The translations under genes and the position numbers were made by a program. Under the pieces are notes generated by a model. It had not been told where the DNA came from. It ran no database searches and saw only the letters and a program-made list of their open reading frames with translations. A stretch of DNA of 64,000 nucleotides from Chrysoporthe austroafricana (taxonomy: Eukaryota; Ascomycota; Sordariomycetes; Diaporthales; Cryphonectriaceae), in contig JYIP02000005.1 in NCBI GenBank assembly GCA_001051155.2, forward strand, positions 2,108,001 through 2,172,000, given 5' to 3'. This document shows positions 54,761 through 64,000 of this stretch, piece after piece. Each line of letters opens with the position of its first letter. Position 1 is the stretch's first letter.

Positions 54761-57700
54761 TCGGTCACCCCGTTCAGTCTACTCACAACTGCCGTGTGTG
54801 CACTCACTCACCTTGCCTGCCGAACGAAAGCAAGACAACAAAGCGCTTAGGGCGAGCTCACTTGTATAAATACACATGGCTCTGTAGAACACATTTCACA
54901 GCGTTGACGGTGAACGAGCAGGCAAGCGCTTTGGTATTACAATCTTGTTGCCCCATGGTGTGTTGCATAGTCGATCAAATCCATTTGCTTGGTGTACGAG
55001 TGACTCAAGAAGCCAATTTGAATGCGAAGTCCTCACACGTTGGGCGACATTCCGACCGCCAACCTGCGGCCCTGGTTTGCGTGAACGTTAAGAATCGTGC
55101 TGCGTCTGCCGCGCCGCAGCTGTCCTCCACTGAGGAGGACCTGGACCTATCCCACCACCGCCAGCCTCCGTCTAATCCTAGGAGATACGAGTGGCCATAG
55201 GTTCTTGGCTGTGCACCCGTACGCCACACGCCACCGCAAAACGATCGAGTGGATGGGCCGAAATCGCCATAGAAAATAGTTCTTTTTGCCGACTAGGACG
55301 CGACCAGCTGGATGCACAAGAGACAGGACATCACGGGACTTGCAAGCCAAGGCCTGTGACACGGGAAAGTGAACACCTCGAATTATAGCGCTGACGAGGG
55401 CAAGTGATTATGCCGGTATGTCCAAATATGGGCAGAGTGTGTCCGAAAATATGTCTCATCTACGTCCGCCCCCAAGACATATCTGCCTATGGCGTACCTC
55501 AGTGGCGGCAAGTCAGCCAGCCAGCCAGCCAGACCGTCAGCTCACGGAGGTGCCGTGCAGCCGGGTCACCGCCGCGTACGGGTAAAGGGGAATGCAGCAA
55601 GAAAGGAGGGAGGATGCTCAAGTGCGTGCGTATGATCCGGTTCATGACACCGGACCAAATATTTCGGTCTTGATAATGTGTGCCCGCGCGCGTCAACAAG
55701 GGGTGTGATGTGTATGGCGCCCGCTCTGGTTGGTGGTCCGTCTGCACAGCATCGGCGGAAATCGCAGACGCTGCGGCAGCGTGGTGCGTAGCTCCATAAA
55801 TACTTCGACGAACGGCCGCAGTGGTTCCGTGTAGGCTCTGTGCGATCAACGTGACTGATATTCAGATGGTCAAATTCGGGAGCACAGGATATTATTGCCT
55901 CTTGGTGCCTATGTATTCCGTAGGACGTACCTCTGTACGAAGCAGTTAGAATCGTTTGGGGGCCTCAGGTTGCAGCCGGTCTGATTTATTGCCGAAATGG
56001 GCAAAAAGTCCATGGATCACACAGTACCAAGGTTTGCAGGAGGGTGCTTTGGACGGGTTTCTCCCCGGATAGAGCACGAATGCCTGGGTACGTATCTTCC
56101 CTTATGTTGGCGATGGCGCTCGCATCAGAGGACATAAGTCCTCAGACTCTGACATGCATGCACAGTCATCTGTCGTGTATGTACTCTCCCGACAGGGCCT
56201 CATTCGCTGCTGAGGGGCCACGACGCCGTCAGACTATATAGTAGGCCCGAATCCACAGTTGTTGCCTGCGTGATGTTGGATGCTCCACGTTTCCCCGCGG
56301 AACAGAAAAGAAGACTTGGAGACTCGAGGGAGATGGTACTATTCTATCACGCAACGGCCGCCTGAGTCATTAACTGCTTATGGTACCGACCTTCTGGATA
56401 AGATCATCGACAAGTCTATCAAGCTACTGCACTCAGGGGCGACCTTCGCAGGACGTTGTACCTTATCGAGCCGGACCTGCAGCACCCAGATCCAGCTATT
56501 TTCAACATCGTGCCCGAGGTCCACTATCGTGCTACCAGAGGGCTGGTCAGCGTCGCAAACGTCGCGGCTCCGTGGCTAGGTATATGTCGGAGCCTTCCAC
56601 CTGCTCCCACCGCCACGAGCAAGTGATGCTGGCCTGATGCCCCTTGGATGGTGTTGAGCAGGCTATCATGAGCACTGATCACGGAGCGGCTGGCCTCTGA
56701 CTTGTTGCCGCCAGGAGATATCTCGGCTTGCATGGCCTCACGATCTGCGCCTATTGCGCCTTGAGACGCAGCGCGCTGAATCGAAGCAATGCGTTGCTAT
56801 TGGAATCTCGTGATTTCATGCTGACCGAGAGGGGGGCGCACGGTGACGGGGAAAGTGTGAAGAAATGGGGACGAGACGAGCACAGGGGTAGGGAAAGCAT
56901 ATCTCCCGCTACCACAGTACAAGCTCGATGCTCGCTTGGCACGCCTGGCACGCTGGATACCTGCTCGAGCCTCGATGTGGGTACTCGTAGTATGGATCCT
57001 GTACTATGGTATGCCGGCTCAAGCGACAAGCGAGCCCACGGGCGCTAGAACAAGACGACCCCAGCCCCGCAAGCTCACTCGAACCGCTGATGTTCAAACA
57101 GCCGAGCCGAGGGGCCAAGGGCAGGGGATGTTTTGAGGATGCCACTGGTGTCTGGGCCATCTGTTGTGTTTGACGAGAGTGAGGCACCCTCGAGTCTCAG
57201 CTCACGACACGGGGCTGCCAGTTCTGGACCGGCTTACGTGCTGCGGGAGTGCCTAGGTGCTCTTGGACGTCTGGTGATCGCCGCAAGGATTTTCGATGGG
57301 GTCGTCGGTAAAAAGAGATAGAGAGAGAACAAGAAAAATCAAAAAAGAGGCAACACTGCCAATCAATGTTGCATCGCGTCGCGTTGCATTGGCGGCCGCT
57401 CATATTTTTTCCCCTTTCCTTGTCCTTGAGGGGGGCGACGATGCAGTTAGGATGCATCTTCACCTCCAGGCCTTTTCATACAATACGGCCCTCTCTGTTC
57501 CCCGCCAGTTCTCTCTGCAGGAGACTCGACATAGTATACCCATATAGAACCCCCGGAGGGTGATGCTGCTTGATCCCCGTGGGTGATACTGTGTAGATCA
57601 GTCTGAAGCCCGCCTGAGCGCATGTGTGTGCTGCACTGTTTCGAAACTTGTCGCCTGACGAAGCGGCGGAGGAGTGCAGTACTCCTGTGAGCGTCTTTGG

Positions 57701-58655
57701 CCTGGACAGGCACTAAGATAGAGTTGAGATTGCATTGCGATTGTCTGCGAGGCCTTCTTACCGTGGACTTGCGTGGTATATGTAGGTGACTTCGCAAGTT
57801 TGGGGGGTTCGTGAAGATGGACGCGGGAGGTGTGGGGTGGTGGACAGCCTAGTCAGGTACCGACAGCGTTTGAAGAGGCTAGAACCTTGTACCACTACAT
57901 CAAGCCCCTCAATCAGCAGAGGCGAGATGGCGGTGAGGTGGGAATGGAGGCAGGTATCGCGACCAGATGCCCCCCCTGGAGGTACCTCGCCCGCCGTCTG
58001 CCACACAAGTCGCGCCGACCTGAACCTGGGATGCAGCTGGTGTCTCATTCTCGTAGATCTGCCCGCACCCGCACCCAGAACTCTCACCCACTGCCACCTC
58101 AACCGATGACCACCCTCCATCCACCAATCCACACCCACGCAGGGCCTGATCCCGTCCATACTCAGGCATCTCACTGTTCGAGCTGTGCCAGCGCTGGAGT
58201 GTGCGTTGCTGTGTTGCTACTCTGCTCTTACTGGCGCTGCAAAGCGACTGGTGACCACGCTTCGCACTCACTCCACCTCGCATCTCTTTCTACACTTCCA
58301 TGTCGTCCTCTGAGTTAAGCTCTCAACACACACTTCGCATCCTATGCCCTCCCAAACCTATCCTCACTGGGGAGCCACACGCCGTTTTGCCCCTATGCTA
58401 TAGCTCGCCGCGCCCTAATTGAATTTGACATCATCTATCTGGACGACTTATCCGCACTGCAGCCGCTTACTTACACCACAGGCCCTCGCGATTGCAGTGC
58501 GCAAGGATATTCCGTGCTTCAAGCAGTATATGCGCATGCTGCTGTCGTGATCCGCCCCTCGCTGCCCGCGCCAGCGACCTCGATGGGATCTCGATAATTT
58601 GCGCAATTGAGGATATGGCTCTGTTGCGTCTGGGGACCAACAGGGCAAGGTGACA
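54761..58655. promoter_or_regulatory. 3.9-kb region upstream of adenylate cyclase
   Basis: No gene is convincing. It probably holds a long promoter and leader for adenylate cyclase. Small tracts include a (CAGC)n run at 55516-55532. Many short ATG-initiated frames occur but none has a domain or clear splice pattern. Confidence 0.45.
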
Positions 58656-61600
58656 ATGACGAGAGATGAGCAGACCTCACGGTTCAGCTCAGTGACGAGC
58701 GCGAGTACCGAAAGCAACGCCTCCGACATCACCGTCAAGCCGCTCCCAGCCTTGCCTAGGGAAAAAGACAAGCTAAAGGACAAAGACCACGCTGGTGATG
58801 ACGGTTCTAGCCGCCGACGCTCCTCGTCCAGAGGCTCGCGCAGAGCTGCTGCCCCCAGCCGGATCAAGACCGATGACCATGGACGTTCCGTCAAGTGAGT
58901 TATTCCTTTCTCGTCACCTTTTTACTGCTCTATTGTCGCGCCGCCGCAGCTCCTCGCCCGGCTCGACCGAGGCATTTGCTGCTAGGTTGCCAGCATAACT
59001 TGTTGTATGCATACATGCTGCAAGGCACCTGTCGGCTCTCACCTTTGACTTCTCCTGCTAGCAGGGCGCACAGAACTGACGGGTCACTGCCGCTGCGCTT
59101 CTCACAGGGTCTTGAAAGGAACCAAAGAACCGGAGTCTCAGCCTCAGCCTCAGCAGACCTCCCCGACGTCGAAGCATTCCGTTCCGAAAAGCGCAGGCGG
59201 CCCCTCGCGCGCCGCTTTGTCGCCTGGCTTTTCTTCAAACTCGTCCTCGACCTCCACCGCTGCCCCTACCTATCCTGCTCCTCGCGAGCATCGGCTGAGC
59301 GACTTCGCCAACTACCGTCGTGATCTGGCTGTTCTGGAGCCTGCTGGCAGTCGCGCTCCGCAGATCGTGCACAACCCACCCTCGACTGCTGCCTCTTTCA
59401 TGCAACAGGTTGCGCCCTGGATGGTCGGCGGTGGAGCAGGCGGGGCCACAGCAGCAGCAACAACAACGACTGAAGGCAGTAATGGCAGCAACAACAATTA
59501 TCACAATAACCTGCCCACGCCCACTTCAGCGAACGGCGGCGCAATGGCTACGACTTTCTACAACGATTCTTCCGACAACCTCTCTTCCGCCTCGCCCTCA
59601 CAGATGTCGCCGGGGTTCCGATCCGCCTCGGTCAGTGCGCTGATGCGCCCCACACCAAATCCTCCCGGCAGTGACTCGCCTGACGCTGCATATTTCAACG
59701 ATGAAAGGAGGCCCTCCGTAGCCAGCACGACCACTGCGAGCAGCCAGGCCTCGAAATCCAGCAGCCAGAGGGCAGGAAACCTCAGGAAGCTTCAGGGTTT
59801 CTTCGGTGAGGAGTTCACTGGTCGAGACTCATCGGAAACCTCCCTACCACCTTCCTTTGCTGGGAAGGAGTCCCGATCTCATTCGTACAGCCACACTCCT
59901 CGTCCCCATCGCGACCGTAACTACTCCAACGCCACAGATCATACCCGAGATGCTTCACCGTCTTCTTCCAGGCCCAGAACACCAGTCCCAGCGCCAGAAG
60001 TCGTGCCCTTTCTCTATCAAGAAGCCCAGGTGCGTATACAAGCCTTCCTGTACAATGCACACGCACCGACCCGCATCTCCCTGCAAACCTTATTTCCCCC
60101 AATCTCTCTGTTATACCCGCGCATGCACCTTGCGGGCCCGGTGCATTGCAGGAAATCTGCTCCGTCTCATCTAGACCTGTTCCTACTCATTTTTTATCGT
60201 TTCCGCTGCTTATCATCGTCATTAACACTCACAAAACCCGCTGACGATCTTGTCTTCAGGATATCGCGATATACGGTGAAGCTCCAGTCCGAGGTGTGCT
60301 CGCCGGGCCGGACAGAGAGCGTTACGCGAACGAAAACGGGTCGCAGAATCCTCCGAAGACCTCATCTTCCAACCGCTCTGGTCAATCGATTACCCATGGA
60401 CAGGGCCATTCACACCGACACAATAAGAGCAATGACGATTCTCGAGCCCTGCGTCCATCGATAAGTCGAGAAGATTCTCAAGCCAGCATGCTGCACTCGT
60501 CCAAAGCCGGCCAGAATAACGTGTACGGCTCTCGGTCTCGCGCACAAAGTCCCACGCCCAGTGGGCACAGCAGTCTCGGGATGAAGAATGGGGCGCTCGA
60601 CGGCCCTGCCTCCCCCAGTTACAACCATCATCACAAAAAGGGGATTTTCAATCGTTTCCGAGGGAGAAAAGAGAAGGAAGAGATTGGACCACCGCTCAAT
60701 AAAAAGCTCTCGACCTCAACACAATCCCTAGCGTCGACGTGGGTGTCCAGGCCATCGCGCCAGGAGTTCGCGAAAGATGACGCGCCACTGGCTTACGGGC
60801 ATACTTTGGGTCCCGCTGGTCGAGATCCAACAATCGAGCCGCCCCGGCGACCGGACACCGCGCGACAAGCCACCTTTAACAACAAGTTTCCGTTCTCCAA
60901 GAAGGGCCGCTCCAACAAGGGGTTTGACGATCCGGACGAGCTAATTGGACCAACCGAGCGATCGAACGACAAGGGAACACTGTTCAAACTCGACACCGAC
61001 CTGGAGGACATGTCAGGCATCGTGACCAGACATGCGCCCCTCACACCGATGGCTCCGGGCACCGTGAGCGTTAACGAAGTTGAGAAAGCCCCGGTGCCAC
61101 CGAGGAACAACGGCGTCAATGGGGTTTGGAATGCGCCAGACAGCTGGGCAGTTCGAAAGACGGACCAGGAGGCTACCACTCAAGCCCTAGAATTGGAAGA
61201 GATCGGCAGTCCACCGCGACCGGACGAGAAGCTCACACCGTACTGCATTCGCGTATTCCGATCCGACGGCACTTTTGCGACATTGCAAATGGCTCTTGAT
61301 TCGTCTGTTCAAGATCTTATTAGCCAGATCATCAAGAAGTCCTATGTCACGGAGAGCCTGGATAATTATCACATCGTCTTGAAGAAGCACGACCTGGTCC
61401 GCGTATTGAATCATGCCGAACGTCCTCTCTATATACAGAAGCGGCTGCTTCAGCAGGTCGGGTATGAGGAGCGGGATAAAATCGAAGATCTTGGTCGCGA
61501 GGACAACAGCTATATCTGTCGATTCCTTTTCCTCTCAGCCAAGGAAAGCGATTTCCATGCAAGCACTCATGACCTCGGCTTCGGCCGGATGCAAAAGTTC

Positions 61601-64000
61601 AACCATATCGACTTGTCAGGCCGTAACCTTGTCACAATTCCCATATCCCTCTACTCGAAGGCTAACGAGATCATCTCATTGAACCTGTCTCGAAACTTGT
61701 CCCTAGATCTGCCTCGCGACTTCATCCACTCGTGCGTCAACCTACGCGACATCAAGTACAACAACAACGAGGCGCGCAAGCTACCTCTCAGTTTCAGCCG
61801 TGCCAATAAGCTCACCTACCTTGACGTGTCGAACAACCGCTTGGAGCAGCTGGAGCATGCTGAACTAGGCAGCCTCAGCGGTTTGCTGAAGCTCAATCTG
61901 GCCAACAACAGGCTCAAGCATCTCCCTCCTTATTTCGGGGCATATCGATCATTACGCACCTTGAACATATCGTCAAACTTCCTCGAAAACTTCCCGAGTT
62001 TCCTATGCGAACTGGAGAGCTTGGTGGATCTCGACATGAGCTTTAACCTCATCATGAATTTTCCGGACAACATTGGCGACCTTAGATCGTTGGAGCGGTT
62101 AGTCATCACTAACAACAGACTCTCGGGGGCTCTGCCAGACTCGTTCAAGAACCTGCAGAGTTTGCGTGAGCTTGATGTCAAGTATAATGCGATTTCGGCC
62201 ATGGACGTAATATCCGAGCTCCCTAAACTGGAGATCATGACAGCAGACCACAACGCCATCTCACAGTTTATTGGTAGTTTCGAGAGGTTACGATCTCTCA
62301 AGCTCAACGCGAATCCCATCACGAAATTCGGAATTACTGCTCCTGTACCGACCTTGAAGCACCTCAACCTATCTCACGCGCAACTGGCAAGCATTGATGA
62401 CACCTTTCACAATATTTTGAACCTTGAGCGACTGGTCCTGGACAAGAACTATTTCGTTTCTTTACCGGCGCAGATTGGCAGCTTACGACGTCTGGAGCAT
62501 TTCAGCATTGCAAATAACTCGCTCGGGGAGTTGCCTGCTGAGATTGGTTGCCTCACGGAACTCAGAATACTTGACGTACGAAGCAACAATCTCAGAAAAT
62601 TGCCTATGGACATCTGGTGGGCAAACAAGCTGGAAACATTGAACGCGTCTACCAATATCCTAGACTCGTTCCCCAAGCCGGCTTCTCGTGCGCCTCAGCC
62701 GCCTCCGGATCTTACAGCGTCACCATCGTCTTCAGGGCTCAAACCGAGCTCGACTGGTGGCCTGAGCCCGTCTCCCAGTTCTGACGATCTATTACCGGAC
62801 GGTTCTAGAAGGCCGAGCCATGCCTCGAGTACACTTCTGAGCGTTGGACCATCTCCAGTCCCCGCAGGACCTGACCGCAAGAGCTCGGTCGTGTCAGTCT
62901 ACGGCAAGGGAGGACGCAAAACATCAGTCATGTCAAGAACCACGAGCCAGACCAACAGCTCTGTACCACCCCCGATGCCTGGTGCAAGAAAAGATTCTGG
63001 CCTGTCATCTCGATTGACCAATACGTTCGCCGGGTCACTGAGGAACCTGTACCTTGCTGACAATCAACTCGACGATGAGGTTTTCGATCATATCACTCTG
63101 CTCGGAGAGCTGCGCGTCCTCAACTTGTCGTACAATGAGCTGAGCGACATGCCGCAAAGATCAATCAAGAGCTGGCCGCAGCTAGTGGAACTGTACCTGT
63201 CTGGTAACGAGCTGACCAGCCTACCTGCGGATGATCTCGAGGAGTTCAACTCCCTTCAAGTGATCCACATCAACAGCAACAAATTCACAAATCTCCCTGC
63301 TGATATCTCCAAGGCTAAGAAGTTAGCTGTGCTGGACTGCGGAAGCAACTACCTTAAATACAACATCTCGAATGTGCCATACGATTGGAACTGGAACCTC
63401 AACCCTGATCTGAGATTCCTCAATCTCTCCGGCAACAGGCGTCTCGAAATCAAACAAACGAATAATGGTCCTGCCAACGCCAACCGTGAACAATACACCG
63501 ACTTCAACCGTCTGTTGAATCTCCGTGTTCTTGGGTTGATGGATGTCACACTGATCGACCCCAAAATTCCGGACCAGAGTGAAGATCGTCGAATCCGGAC
63601 ATCAGGCTCCTTGGCCGGATTCCTACCATACGGCATGGCGGACACACTAGGCAGGAATGAGCATCTCTCTACCATCGATTTGGTGGTTCCTCGCTTCAAT
63701 GCCTCCGACACGGAGACTTTGTTGGGTTTGTTCGATGGCCAAGCACTCTCAAGTGGTGGCTCTAAGATTGCCAAGTACCTGCACGAGAACTTCGGTTACA
63801 TCTTCGGTATGGAGTTGAAAGCATTGAAAACGAGGCTGAACGAGACACCTGTCGACGCCATGCGCCGCGCTTTCCTGGCTCTCAACAAAGATCTCGTCAC
63901 GATCGCAACTCAACATTCTGAGGAACGACCTATCGTGTCGCATCGAGGATCTGCAGCATCAGTCGTACTCAGCAAAGAAGACCTCAACTCTGGCGCTGTA
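58656..64000 (+). CDS. CYR1: Adenylate cyclase, N-terminal 1634 residues (cut by window end)
   Basis: Exons 58656-58894, 59108-60029 and 60260-64000+ join in frame; introns are 213 and 230 nt. The start MTRDEQTSRFSSVTSASTES is typical of ascomycete cyclases. A Ser-rich regulatory region (1-~700) is followed by a Ras-association domain (~708-815; LTPYCIRVFRSDGTFATLQM, IIKKSYVTESLDNYHIVLKK). A long array of leucine-rich repeats follows (~830-1480; NHIDLSGRNLVTIP-type units such as KLTYLDVSNNRLEQLEHAEL), broken by a ~100-residue Ser-rich insert (about residues 1200-1300). After ~1490 the PP2C-like domain begins; the catalytic cyclase domain lies beyond the window. The protein makes cAMP, is driven by Ras and G-alpha, and controls growth, development and virulence in fungi. 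The last exon shows no stop, so no complete frame is visible in this window. Confidence 0.95.

Overview
The window is nuclear DNA from a filamentous ascomycete (Pezizomycotina), most likely a Sordariomycete. It is GC-rich. Most genes are split by short GT..AG introns (about 50-120 nt) with CTGAC/CTAAC-like branch sites. Exons join in frame at every junction I checked. The gene set is typical of this group: RCR-type wall protein, PMR1, nucleolin-like NSR1, fungal mL54, an RTC4-domain protein, Ras-responsive adenylate cyclase, dynactin p50. I cannot name the species.

Layout. 0-5.5 kb: the 3' end of an unknown gene (+), an RCR-family membrane protein (+) and an SLC35/YMD8-type transporter (-). 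5.5-9 kb: no gene seen. 9-20 kb: an eight-exon cytosolic GH15 trehalase/glucoamylase-like enzyme (+), a possible decayed gene (-), a histone-fold TFIID/SAGA-type subunit (-) divergent from TAF7 (+), two mitochondrial genes (mL54 and complex I NDUFB10, both -) and NSR1 (+). 20-25.5 kb: a motif-rich tail behind NSR1, an uncharacterised C-tail membrane protein (+) and a hypothetical gene (-). 26.5-34.4 kb: a mitochondrial rhomboid-like protein (-), GMP synthase (-, nine exons), and two uncharacterised fungal proteins (+ and -). 37-44 kb: cohesin RAD21 (-) and Ca2+/Mn2+ ATPase PMR1 (+). 44-46 kb: AT-richer, with one frameshifted ORF. 46-55 kb: COG4 (+), a small Cys-rich single-pass protein (+), molybdopterin synthase small subunit (-), dynactin p50 (+) and an RTC4-domain protein (+). 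58.7-64 kb: the first 1634 residues of adenylate cyclase (+), cut by the window end.

This is mostly a housekeeping block, not a gene cluster with one job. Some themes recur: transcription initiation (TAF7 and the histone-fold gene share a promoter region), mitochondria (mL54, NDUFB10, rhomboid, and possibly the C-tail receptor), Golgi (PMR1, COG4, transporter) and nucleotide/cAMP signalling (GMP synthase, adenylate cyclase).

The most exciting candidate is the two-exon gene at 22459-23939. It has an N-terminal WVEI motif in a Ser-rich setting and a C-terminal membrane segment whose glycine pattern matches, by eye and from memory, the animal mitophagy receptors BNIP3/NIX. Other points of interest: a duplicated in-frame exon in NSR1, an 18-nt microexon in GMP synthase, a likely separase site in RAD21, repeated TGTGGGCTT motifs downstream of NSR1, and two probable gene relics. 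All calls were made by reading; no alignment or structure prediction was run.
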